Shown piece after piece: positions 1-7,712 of a stretch of DNA of 46,900 bases. The stretch is from Actinomadura montaniterrae (GTDB lineage Bacteria; Actinomycetota; Actinomycetes; Streptosporangiales; Streptosporangiaceae): assembly GCF_008923365.1 (NCBI RefSeq), contig NZ_WBMR01000060.1, positions 1-46,900 on the forward strand. The letters are read 5' to 3'. Numbering within the stretch: position 1 is the first letter of the stretch; each line of letters starts with the position of its first letter. Both the position numbers and the translations under genes were made by a program. The notes beneath the pieces were generated by a model, which saw only the letters and a program-made list of their open reading frames with translations, did no database searches and was not told the DNA's origin.

Positions 1-918
1 GCCGGCGGGGACGCGGCGGGGCTCGGACGCGGGCGCGCGGCGGCGTTCGTCGCGCCCGCGCTGGTCCTCATCGCGGTGTTCCTCGTCTTCCCGGCGCTCT
101 GGACGCTCTACCTCGGCACGACCGACTACCGGCTGACCGGGATCGCCGCCAGCGAGCCGAAGTTCGTCGGCGTGCGCAACTACGGCGACGTGCTCGGCGA
201 CGGCGACTTCCACCATTCGCTGTGGCTGACGCTGCAGTTCGTGCTCGGCTCGGCGGTGATCGGGCAGACCCTGCTCGGGTTCGCGATCGCGTGGGTGATG
301 CGCGACCGGAAGGGCCTCGTCCGGCGGGTCGTGGAGGCGCTGGTGCTGCTGGCGTGGATCCTGCCGGGGTCGGTGATCGCCTTCCTGTGGATCGCGCTGC
401 TGGACCGCGACGGCGGCACGCTGAACGCGCTGCTCGGCACGCCCGGCACGGCGTGGCTGATCGACCATCCGATGGCGTGCGTGATCGTGTTCAACGTCTG
501 GCACGGCACCGCGTTCTCGATGATGCTGTACGGGGCCGCGCTCGGGAACGTTCCACCGTCGCATCTGGAGACCGCCAGGCTGGCCGGCGCGTCCACGCTC
601 CAGACGCTGCGGGACGCGGTGCTGCCGCGCATCCGCGGGCACGTGCTGACGAGCCTGCTGCTGATCAGCCTGTGGACGTTCAACGACTTCACCCCGTTCC
701 TCATCACGGCCGGCGGGCCGGACCGGCGGTCGGAGATCATGTCGGTGTACGTGTACCGGACCGCGCTCGGCGACGGCCGGCTCGGCTTCGGCGCCGCCAT
801 CTCGCTGATCATGATCCTGATCAACCTCGTGATCGCCCTGGTCTACCTGCGCGCGCTGCGCGAGCGGGGGCGCCGGGAGCGGGGCCGGCGCGAGCCGCGA
901 GAGGCGGTGGCGGCGTGA
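1..918 (+). CDS. Sugar ABC transporter permease (MalF/UgpA type), 5' end outside window
   Basis: Inner-membrane permease of a carbohydrate importer (binding-protein-dependent transport family). The reading frame is open from base 1, so the start lies upstream; about 305 residues are visible. Several hydrophobic segments are present, the first starting about residue 15. The cytoplasmic EAA loop that docks on the ATPase is seen near residue 190 (ETARLAGAS, followed by a VLPRIRG-like end). The C-terminus is a short basic tail. The stop overlaps the next permease start (GTGA), so the two are translationally coupled. The substrate-binding protein expected in such operons is not in the window and is probably upstream. 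Family assignment is firm; the substrate cannot be read from this gene. Confidence 0.93.
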   Translation, partial: AGGDAAGLGRGRAAAFVAPALVLIAVFLVFPALWTLYLGTTDYRLTGIAASEPKFVGVRNYGDVLGDGDFHHSLWLTLQFVLGSAVIGQTLLGFAIAWVMRDRKGLVRRVVEALVLLAWILPGSVIAFLWIALLDRDGGTLNALLGTPGTAWLIDHPMACVIVFNVWHGTAFSMMLYGAALGNVPPSHLETARLAGASTLQTLRDAVLPRIRGHVLTSLLLISLWTFNDFTPFLITAGGPDRRSEIMSVYVYRTALGDGRLGFGAAISLIMILINLVIALVYLRALRERGRRERGRREPREAVAA

Positions 919-1742
919 ACACGGTCGTCCGCGAGACGCTGCGCAGGATCGGCCTGGCCACGTTCGTGTCGGCCGTCCTCGGGTTCTTCGCGCTGCCGCT
1001 GCTGTGGCTCGCGTTCACGCCGTTCGACGCGAATCCCGGCATCGCGGCGTCCCTGCCCGACTTCACCCTGCACAACTTCAAGATCCTGATGGACAACCCG
1101 TACGCGCTGGAGTCGATGCGCAACTCGGTGCTGCTCGCCGCCGCGACGGCGCTGCTCGTGGTCGTGTGCGCGGCGCTCGCGGCGTACGCGCTGAGCCGCG
1201 TCCGGGTGCCGGGACGGGACGCGCTGCTGTACGTCCTGCTCCTGCTGTCGTCCATCATCACCGGGACGGCGGCGATGGTGCCGATCTTCCTGCTGGCCTT
1301 CAACCTGCACCTGATCGACTCGCGCCTCGGCGTGGTCCTGGTGCTGACCGGCGGGCTGCTTCCGGCCGCGATCTTCCTGCTCAAGGACTTCACCGACGCG
1401 ACGCCGACATCCTACGAGGAGGCCGCGCGGGTGTTCGGCGCGTCGCCGCTGCAGATCCTGCGGCACGTGGTCGTCCCGGTGATCCGCCCCGGCCTCGCCA
1501 CGGTCGGGGTGTGGACGGTCGCGCAGGTGTGGGGCGACTTCCTGATGCCGTTCCTGCTGCTGCGCAACCCGGACAAGGCGCCCGCGTCCGTGATCATGTA
1601 CACGTTCTACACCGAGGGCGGCCAGCCCGACCTGCCCCTGATCTCCACGTTCTCGCTGCTGTACTCCCTGCCGGTCGTGGTCATGTATCTGTTCGTGAGC
1701 CGCCGGTACGGGTTCCGCTTCCACGGAGGGATCAAGCGCTGA
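915..1742 (+). CDS. Sugar ABC transporter permease (MalG/UgpE type)
   Basis: Second membrane subunit of the same importer, 275 aa, within the usual length for MalG-type permeases. The GTG start at 915 overlaps the previous stop (GTGA). There is an N-terminal membrane segment (about residues 11-32), then a periplasmic stretch and several helices. The EAA loop is at about residue 168 (EEAARVFGAS...VVPVIRPG). The C-terminus RRYGFRFHGGIKR is typical of MalG/UgpE proteins. The stop overlaps the ATPase start (TGATG). It pairs with the preceding permease as a heterodimer; the intact EAA loop suggests the transporter is functional. Confidence 0.94.
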   Translation: MNTVVRETLRRIGLATFVSAVLGFFALPLLWLAFTPFDANPGIAASLPDFTLHNFKILMDNPYALESMRNSVLLAAATALLVVVCAALAAYALSRVRVPGRDALLYVLLLLSSIITGTAAMVPIFLLAFNLHLIDSRLGVVLVLTGGLLPAAIFLLKDFTDATPTSYEEAARVFGASPLQILRHVVVPVIRPGLATVGVWTVAQVWGDFLMPFLLLRNPDKAPASVIMYTFYTEGGQPDLPLISTFSLLYSLPVVVMYLFVSRRYGFRFHGGIKR

Positions 1743-2866
1743 TGGCGGCCATCACCATTCGGGAGCTGACCAAGGTCTATCCGGGCGGCGTGCGGGCCCT
1801 GGACGCGCTCGACCTCGACGTGGCGGACGGCGAGTTCTTCGCGCTGCTCGGCCCGTCCGGCTGCGGCAAGACCACGCTGCTGCGGACCGTCGCCGGGCTG
1901 GAGTCGGCGACGTCCGGGACGGTCGCGCTCGGCGGCGCCGACGTCACCCGCCTGCCGCCGGGCCGCCGCGACGTCGGCATGGTGTTCCAGGACTACGCGC
2001 TCTTCCCGCACATGAGCGTCCTGGACAACATCGCCTACCCGCTGAAGATCAAGAAGCGGGGCAGGGGCGACCGGCACGCGCGCGCCGCCGAGGCCGCCGA
2101 CTACCTGGGCCTGGAGGGGCTCGGGAAGCGGCGCCCCGGCGAGCTCTCGGGCGGCCAGCAGCAGCGCGTCGCGCTGGCCCGCGCGCTCGTCGCCGAACCG
2201 CGGATCTTCCTGCTGGACGAGCCGCTGTCCAACCTCGACGCGCGGCTGCGCCTGGAGGCCCGCACGTTCCTCAAGCGGCTGCAGAAGGAACTGGCCGTGA
2301 CCACCGTGTTCGTCACCCACGACCAGGCGGAGGCGCTCGCGCTCGCCGACCGGATCGCGGTCATGGAGAAGGGCCGGATCCGGCAGCTCGGCACGCCCAC
2401 CGAGGTGTTCCGGCGCCCCGCGAACCTGTTCGTCGCGTCGTTCATCGGCTCCACGCCCATGAACCTGCTGCCCGGCCGCGTCGAGGGGGAGCACGTCGTC
2501 GCGGCCGGCGCCCTCCTGCCCCTGCCGGACGAAGCGCGCGCGCTCACGGCGGGGGAGGAGATCGTCTGCGGGGTACGACCCGAGTACCTCGACTACACCG
2601 ACCGGCCCGCCGACGGCGCGTTCGCCGGGCGGGTGTCGGTGGTCGAGCACCTGGGCGGCAGCGCCCTGGTGACGCTGGACGTGGAGGGCGAACCGGTGCA
2701 TGTCGTCGTGGGGGAGGGGCGCGAGCCCGCGCCCGGCGACGAGGGCTGGGCGCTGCCCCGGCCCGGCCGCGTCCTGCTGTACCGGGACGGCGAGCTGGTG
2801 ACCGCGCCCCGCGAGTCCGATGTGCCGGAACCGAGGATGGCCCCGACCGGGAAGGAGAACGGATGA
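1742..2866 (+). CDS. Sugar ABC transporter ATP-binding protein (MsmX/UgpC type)
   Basis: ATPase subunit powering the importer, 374 aa. Walker A is GPSGCGKTT at residues 37-45. The Q-loop region (MVFQDYALFPHMS), the signature LSGGQQQR, Walker B IFLLDEPLSNLD and the H-loop VFVTHDQAEA all follow in order. A C-terminal TOBE/OB domain of about 130 residues is present, as in MalK/UgpC ATPases that carry regulatory domains. It starts 1 bp before the permease stop and its own stop overlaps the PHP gene (ATGA). Actinomycetes often use one shared MsiK-type ATPase for many sugar importers; here a dedicated ATPase sits in the operon, more like ugp/potA-type organisation. Confidence 0.95.
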   Translation: MAAITIRELTKVYPGGVRALDALDLDVADGEFFALLGPSGCGKTTLLRTVAGLESATSGTVALGGADVTRLPPGRRDVGMVFQDYALFPHMSVLDNIAYPLKIKKRGRGDRHARAAEAADYLGLEGLGKRRPGELSGGQQQRVALARALVAEPRIFLLDEPLSNLDARLRLEARTFLKRLQKELAVTTVFVTHDQAEALALADRIAVMEKGRIRQLGTPTEVFRRPANLFVASFIGSTPMNLLPGRVEGEHVVAAGALLPLPDEARALTAGEEIVCGVRPEYLDYTDRPADGAFAGRVSVVEHLGGSALVTLDVEGEPVHVVVGEGREPAPGDEGWALPRPGRVLLYRDGELVTAPRESDVPEPRMAPTGKENG

Positions 2867-4062
2867 CCGTTCATCGGGGGAGATGGACCCTGGAAGACCG
2901 CCTCGAGCAGGGGCTGCGGGAACTGCCGTTCGACGTCCCGGCCGGGACGGCCGCGGTCACGGTGGAGCTGTCGTTCGACGGCGGCGTCATCGACCTCGGC
3001 TGCGGCGGGCCCGGCGGGTTCCGCGGCTGGTCCGGCGGCGCCCGCCGCGCCTACACGGTCGCCGCGGACTGGGCGACGCCCGGCTACCTGCCGGGCGAGC
3101 TGGAACCGGGCACCTGGCACGTCTGGCTCGGCCTGCACCGGATCCCGCCCGACGGCGTCCCGTACGAGGTCACGGTGACCACATCCTCGTCGCTGCCGCC
3201 GCGTCCGGAAGCGCCGGCGCCGCCGCCCCGTCCCGAGCGCCCGCCGCGCCGCGACCTGCCCGCGCCGTCCGGAATGCGGTGGCTCGCGGGAGACCTGCAC
3301 TCGCACACCGTGCACAGCGACGGCACGCTCACCGTCCACGAGCTGGCCTGCCTCGCCGCGTCGCGCGGTCTGGACTACCTCGCGGTGACCGACCACAACA
3401 CCGTCAGCCACCACCCCGAGCTGCCCGCCGCCGGCGCGCACGCGGGCGTCCTGCTGCTGCCCGGCCAGGAGGTCACCACCGACCTCGGGCACGCCAACGT
3501 GTTCGGCGACACCGGCTGGGTCGACTTCCGCCGCCCGAGCGCCGACTGGGCCGCGTTCGCGGACGCGCGCGGCGGCCTGATGTCGATCAACCATCCGCTC
3601 AGCGGCGACTGCGCGTGGCGCCGCCCGCTGCCGCCCGAGTCCCGGCCGCGGTTCGCCGAGATCTGGCACCCGTCCTGGTGGGACCGGCGCTGGGGCGCCC
3701 CGCTGGCCTGGGCGGACGTGTGGCGGCCGACGGGGGTCGTCCCGCTCGGCGGCAGCGACTTCCACGACCCTGAGCAGTTCAAGAACCTCGGCGAGCCCGT
3801 CACCTGGGCGCTCGCCGAGGAGGACCGGGTCCTCGACGCGCTCGCCGCCGGGCGGGTGGCGATCTCCGCGGGCCCGGACGCGCCGGTCCTGCTGCGCGTC
3901 GAGGACGAGCTGATCGCGCTGGACGCCGACGGCACCGTCCTGTGCCGGCCGGACGGGCGGCGCGTCGCCGTCCGGGGCGACAAGGTCCGGATCCCGGCCG
4001 AGGGACCGGGGATGCACCGCCTGGAATCGCATGAGAACGAGGTGATCGCACTGTGCGGCTGA
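2863..4062 (+). CDS. PHP-domain metallohydrolase, CehA/McbA-like
   Basis: 399 aa. The N-terminal ~135 residues form a PPC-like beta domain; a Pro-rich linker (about residues 110-135) leads to a PHP hydrolase domain. Metal-ligand motifs are visible: GDLHSHTVHSDG (from residue 144), AVTDHN, SINHPLSGD and GGSDFHDPEQ (Asp299, His301). CehA/McbA proteins are metal-dependent hydrolases, and many PHP enzymes cleave phosphoesters or phosphodiesters. The start overlaps the ATPase stop (ATGA) and the gene end overlaps the mannosidase start by 10 bp. No signal peptide, so a cytoplasmic enzyme acting on the imported compound is inferred. The exact bond cleaved is not determinable here. Confidence 0.85.
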   Translation: MTVHRGRWTLEDRLEQGLRELPFDVPAGTAAVTVELSFDGGVIDLGCGGPGGFRGWSGGARRAYTVAADWATPGYLPGELEPGTWHVWLGLHRIPPDGVPYEVTVTTSSSLPPRPEAPAPPPRPERPPRRDLPAPSGMRWLAGDLHSHTVHSDGTLTVHELACLAASRGLDYLAVTDHNTVSHHPELPAAGAHAGVLLLPGQEVTTDLGHANVFGDTGWVDFRRPSADWAAFADARGGLMSINHPLSGDCAWRRPLPPESRPRFAEIWHPSWWDRRWGAPLAWADVWRPTGVVPLGGSDFHDPEQFKNLGEPVTWALAEEDRVLDALAAGRVAISAGPDAPVLLRVEDELIALDADGTVLCRPDGRRVAVRGDKVRIPAEGPGMHRLESHENEVIALCG

Positions 4063-6785
4063 CCGACGGTGCGCGGATGGACGCCCCTGAGATCGTCGTC
4101 GTCCCCCACACCCACTGGGACCGCGAGTGGTACCTGCCGTTCCAGCGGTTCCGGCTGCGGCTGGTGTCGCTGATGGACGGCGTCGTCGACCGGATGGAGG
4201 CCGATCCGCGCTGGCGCTTCACCCTCGACGGCCAGATGGCCGCCGTCGACGACTACCTGGAGATCCGCCCCGAGCGGCGCGAGCGCGTCGCCGCGCTGGT
4301 CCGGGACGGGCGCCTCGCCGTCGGGCCGTGGCAGATCCTGCACGACGAGTTCCTCTGCTCGGGGGAGAACATCGTCCGGAACCTGGAGCTCGGCATGCGC
4401 CGCGCCGAGGAGCTCGGCGCGGCGATGATGGTCGGCTACCTGCCCGACCAGTTCGGACATTGCGCGCAGACGCCGCAGATCCTCCGGCTCGCGGGGATCG
4501 AGCACGCGTGCGTGTGGCGCGGCGTCCCCGACCGCGTCCGGACCAGGTCGTTCGCGTGGGAGGCGCCGGACGGCACCGCGATCCGCACCCAGTACCTGCC
4601 CGAGGGCGGCTACGGCAACGCCGCGTCGATGTTCGAGGACTTCGCGGACGGCGCGTCGCTGCTGCCCGGCCGCGCCGCCGGGTTCGCCGAGGCGATGGGC
4701 CGCTGGTACCCCGACGACGGGCCGCTGCTGGCGATGTACGGCGCCGACCACACCGCGCCCGCCGCCGACCTCGCCGACCGTGTCGGCGGCGCCGGCGTCG
4801 AGATGCGGCTGGACACCCTCGCCGGGTATTTCGCCGCGCAGGACCCGTCCACCGACGGCCTGCCGCGCGTGCGCGGGGAGCTGCGCTCGCACGCCCGCGC
4901 CAACATCCTGCCCGGCGTGATCTCGGTGCGGCCCCGGCTGAAGCAGCTGATGGGACGCGCCGAGCGGCTCGTCGAACGGTACGCCGAACCGCTCGCCGCG
5001 CTCTGGTACGCGGACGACGCGCAGCGGTTCCTGGACCTGGCGTGGCGGCGGCTCATCGAGGTCAGCTGCCACGACTCGGTCACCGGCTGCGGCAGCGACG
5101 AGACCGCCGAGCAGGTCGCCGCCCGGATGGCGGAGGCCGAGCAGCTCGGGCGGGCGGTCTGCGACCTCGTCACCGCCGAGCGTGCCGCGGCCGTCCCGCT
5201 CGGCGCGCACCTGGTCTTCAACCCGACCCCGGACGTCCGGACCGGGCTGGTGTTCCTCGACGTCCCCGACGACGGCGAGGCCGGGCTGGAGACGGGCGAC
5301 GGACGCCCGGTGCCCGTCCAGGTCCTGGAGACGGCGCCGACCGTGCTGGACGACGCCGTCCACCCCGCGTCCGCCCTGCCCGTCCTGCTGGAACGCGTGT
5401 ACGGGCGGGTGCTGTTCGGGCAGGAGATCCGCGACTGGTCGGTGTCGCGGGACGACCGGACGCTCACCTTCCACGTCACGGCCCGCGCGGCCACCCCGTT
5501 CGACATCGGCGACGTGCGGGCGGCGCTGGACGGCGCCGACGGCGAGTGGCGGGTCCGGATCCTGGCGGACCCGCGCCGGACGGTCGCCGCGCTCGTCGAG
5601 GCGCCGCCGCTGGGGCTCGTGACCGTCCGCCCCGGCGGGCCCATCGCGTCCCCGGACGCCCCGGTCTCCGCTGACGGGAACGCCCTGGACAACGGGCTGC
5701 TGCGCGCCGAGGTCCGCGACGACGGCACGGTCGGGCTGCGCACGCCCGGCGGCGTCGTGGTCGAGGGCATCGGCCGGATCGTGGACGGCGGAGACCTCGG
5801 CGACTCCTACAATTACGCCCCGCCCGCCGCCGACCGCCTCGTCGGCGACCCGGTGTCGGTGCGGGTGGAGCCGGTCTGGGACGGGCCGCTCGCCGCCGCG
5901 CTCGACATCGTCCGGACGTACCGCTGGCCCGCGTCCGGAGACGTCGCCGCCGACGCCCGGTCCGCGGCGGAGGAGGACGTCACCGTCGTCACCCGCGCCG
6001 AGCTGCGCGCCGGCGAGCTGTTCCTGCGGCTGCGCGTCACCTTCGACAACCGGTGCGCGGACCACCGCGTCCGGCTCCACACTCCGCTGCCCCGGCAGGC
6101 GGAGTCGTCGTTCGCCGAAGGGCAGTTCGCCATCGTCGAGCGCGGGCTGACCGCCGAGGGCGGGTTCGGGGAACGGCCGCTGCCGACCTACCCCGCGAAC
6201 GGTTTCGCCGCCGCGGGCGGCCTGGCCGTCCTGCTGGAGCACGTCACCGAGTACGAGGTCACCGGCGGCGGGCGCGAGATGGCGCTCACGCTGATGCGTT
6301 CGATCGGCTACCTGTCCCGCGACCGCAACGCCTACCGCGACCAGCCCGCCGGCCCGCAGCTGCCGACGCCGGGCGCCCAGTCCCGCGGCGAGCGGACGGT
6401 CGGGCTGGCGATCATGCCCTACGACGGCGATCGGCCCGGCGACGACGTCGTCGCGGCCGCCGAACGCTACCGCCACGACCTGCTCGCCGCCGCCGGCTAC
6501 GGCCCGGCGGACGCGCCCGCCCCGCCCTCCCGGGACGGCATCGCGATCACCGGCCCCGGCGTCGCCATGACCTCCCTGCGCCCCCGCGGCGACGGCTGGC
6601 TGGAGGCCCGGATGGTCGCCGAGACGGCGGAGCCCACCACCGCGGTGCTGCGCGGGACGTTCACCGAAGCCACCCGCGCCGACCTGCGCGGACGCCCCGG
6701 CCTGCCGCTCGACGTGCACGACGGCACCGCGACCCTCGCGCTGCGCCCCTGGGAGATCGCCACCGTCCGCCTCCGCCCGCGCTGA
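4053..6785 (+). CDS. Alpha-mannosidase, glycoside hydrolase family 38
   Basis: 910 aa retaining alpha-mannosidase acting on imported mannosides. The zinc-site motif HTHWDREW is at residues 19-26 and the nucleophile region PDQFGHCAQ places the catalytic Asp at about residue 132. The GH38 central-domain motif SCHDSVTGCGSDE and the C-terminal beta-sandwich domains follow; length is typical of bacterial GH38. GTG 4053 is preferred over ATG 4077 because GAGGTGA (4039-4045) lies 7 bp upstream. The gene overlaps the PHP gene and ends the operon; no signal peptide, so cytoplasmic. Without biochemical data, linkage (alpha-1,2/1,3/1,6 or mannosylglycerate-like substrates) is open. Confidence 0.93.
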   Translation: MRLTDGARMDAPEIVVVPHTHWDREWYLPFQRFRLRLVSLMDGVVDRMEADPRWRFTLDGQMAAVDDYLEIRPERRERVAALVRDGRLAVGPWQILHDEFLCSGENIVRNLELGMRRAEELGAAMMVGYLPDQFGHCAQTPQILRLAGIEHACVWRGVPDRVRTRSFAWEAPDGTAIRTQYLPEGGYGNAASMFEDFADGASLLPGRAAGFAEAMGRWYPDDGPLLAMYGADHTAPAADLADRVGGAGVEMRLDTLAGYFAAQDPSTDGLPRVRGELRSHARANILPGVISVRPRLKQLMGRAERLVERYAEPLAALWYADDAQRFLDLAWRRLIEVSCHDSVTGCGSDETAEQVAARMAEAEQLGRAVCDLVTAERAAAVPLGAHLVFNPTPDVRTGLVFLDVPDDGEAGLETGDGRPVPVQVLETAPTVLDDAVHPASALPVLLERVYGRVLFGQEIRDWSVSRDDRTLTFHVTARAATPFDIGDVRAALDGADGEWRVRILADPRRTVAALVEAPPLGLVTVRPGGPIASPDAPVSADGNALDNGLLRAEVRDDGTVGLRTPGGVVVEGIGRIVDGGDLGDSYNYAPPAADRLVGDPVSVRVEPVWDGPLAAALDIVRTYRWPASGDVAADARSAAEEDVTVVTRAELRAGELFLRLRVTFDNRCADHRVRLHTPLPRQAESSFAEGQFAIVERGLTAEGGFGERPLPTYPANGFAAAGGLAVLLEHVTEYEVTGGGREMALTLMRSIGYLSRDRNAYRDQPAGPQLPTPGAQSRGERTVGLAIMPYDGDRPGDDVVAAAERYRHDLLAAAGYGPADAPAPPSRDGIAITGPGVAMTSLRPRGDGWLEARMVAETAEPTTAVLRGTFTEATRADLRGRPGLPLDVHDGTATLALRPWEIATVRLRPR

Positions 6786-6833
6786 GTCGTCGTCATGGCG
6801 GCCGCCATGACGACGACCCGCCGCGACTCAGCG
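6781..6833. terminator. Nested perfect palindrome between convergent stops (bidirectional terminator)
   Basis: A 32-bp perfect palindrome spans 6786-6817 (half-site GTCGTCGTCATGGCGG). It is flanked by a second inverted repeat, CGCTGAGTCG at 6780-6789 and CGACTCAGCG at 6824-6833, that contains both stop codons: the mannosidase TGA at 6783-6785 and the ppgK TGA on the other strand at 6828-6830. There is no T-run; GC-rich hairpins without U-tracts are common terminators in actinomycetes. The symmetry would stop transcription from both sides. Confidence 0.75.
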
Positions 6834-7586
6834 GGGGGCCGGGTGCGCGGCGGCCGCCGCCATCGCCGCGCCCACGATCCCGGCGTTGTTCACCAGCCGC
6901 GCCGGGACGATCGGCGCCCGCACGCCCTCGATCAGCGGGACGAACCGGTCCGCCTTCTTGCTCACCCCGCCGCCCACGATGATCAGCGACGGCGAGATCA
7001 GCGCCTCCAGGCGCGCCATGTACTCGCTCAGCCGCTTCGCCCACCGCTCCCAGCCGAGGTCGTGCTCCTCGCGGGCCTTCGCCGACGCCCGCACCTCGGC
7101 GTCCTTCCCGCGGATCTCGATGTGCCCGAACTCGGTGTTCGGCACCAGCACCCCGTCGGTGAACAGGGCGCTGCCGATGCCCGTCCCGAGCGTCAGCACC
7201 ACCACCGTCCCCTTGCGGCCGCGGCCCGCGCCGAGCCGCATCTCCGCCACCCCGGCCGCGTCCGCGTCGTTGAGCAGGGTGATCTCCCGCCCGGTCGCGT
7301 CCGCGATCAGCGCCGCCGCGTCCAGCCCCACCCAGTGCTCGGACACGTTCGCCGCCGACAGCGTCACCCCGTCGATCACCACGCCCGGGTAGGTGACGCC
7401 GACCGGGCCGTCCCACCCGAAGTGCTCCACCACCTCCGCGAGCACCTTCGCGACCGCGTCCGGCCTGGACGGCTGCGGCGTCGCGACCCGGTACCGGTCC
7501 GCGGTGAACTCCCCGGTGGACAGGTCGACCGGCGCGCCCTTGATCCCCGACCCGCCGATGTCGATTCCCAGCATCCGCATCCTCAT
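6828..7586 (-). CDS. ppgK: Polyphosphate glucokinase (ROK family)
   Basis: 252 aa. PpgK phosphorylates glucose with polyphosphate (or ATP) to glucose-6-phosphate in the cytoplasm. Hallmarks are the phosphate-binding LGIDIGGSGIKG at the N-terminus, GVTYPGVV, LLNDADAAG, the LGTGIGSALF loop, NTEFGHIE and a C-terminal GGGVSKKADRFVPLI. It lacks the CxCGxxGC zinc motif of ordinary ROK repressors and sugar kinases, as expected for PpgK. Three in-frame ATGs (7586, 7580, 7574) are close together; GAGG lies 6 bp before the third, so MLGIDIGG is also a plausible start. It converges with the mannosidase operon and may feed released hexose into central metabolism (inference; mannose use varies among PpgK enzymes). 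Confidence 0.93.
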   Translation of the reverse strand: MRMRMLGIDIGGSGIKGAPVDLSTGEFTADRYRVATPQPSRPDAVAKVLAEVVEHFGWDGPVGVTYPGVVIDGVTLSAANVSEHWVGLDAAALIADATGREITLLNDADAAGVAEMRLGAGRGRKGTVVVLTLGTGIGSALFTDGVLVPNTEFGHIEIRGKDAEVRASAKAREEHDLGWERWAKRLSEYMARLEALISPSLIIVGGGVSKKADRFVPLIEGVRAPIVPARLVNNAGIVGAAMAAAAAHPAPR

Positions 7587-7700
7587 GACCTACCCCTGCC
7601 CCCGGCTCCTGACCGGTCTGTGCCCGCTCGACGGCCAGGGTAGGCCGTGAAGATCATGATTCGTCCGCGGGAAACCCTTATGCCTGGCGCGCGCCCCGGT

Positions 7701-7712
7701 CAGACTGGGGAC
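7701..7712 (+). promoter_or_regulatory. Leaderless -10 box for sthA
   Basis: CAGACT (7701-7706) is followed by exactly 6 nt and then the GTG start at 7713, the spacing of actinobacterial leaderless promoters. No Shine-Dalgarno is present before the GTG. The rest of the 7587-7712 divergent region holds the ppgK leader and no other recognised site. Confidence 0.5.

Noticed and set aside
3375..6719. A very long (1114 aa) open frame opposite the PHP and mannosidase genes
   Set aside because: It is the antisense shadow produced by strong GC bias; it contains repetitive GRG/VG-type sequence and no family motif, whereas the plus strand has full PHP and GH38 motifs.
7647..7712. An upstream GTG start for sthA giving 22 extra residues (MKIMIRPRETL...)
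   Set aside because: The family N-terminus begins at MNDFDLLVLGSGPGG and a -10 box lies within the extension.
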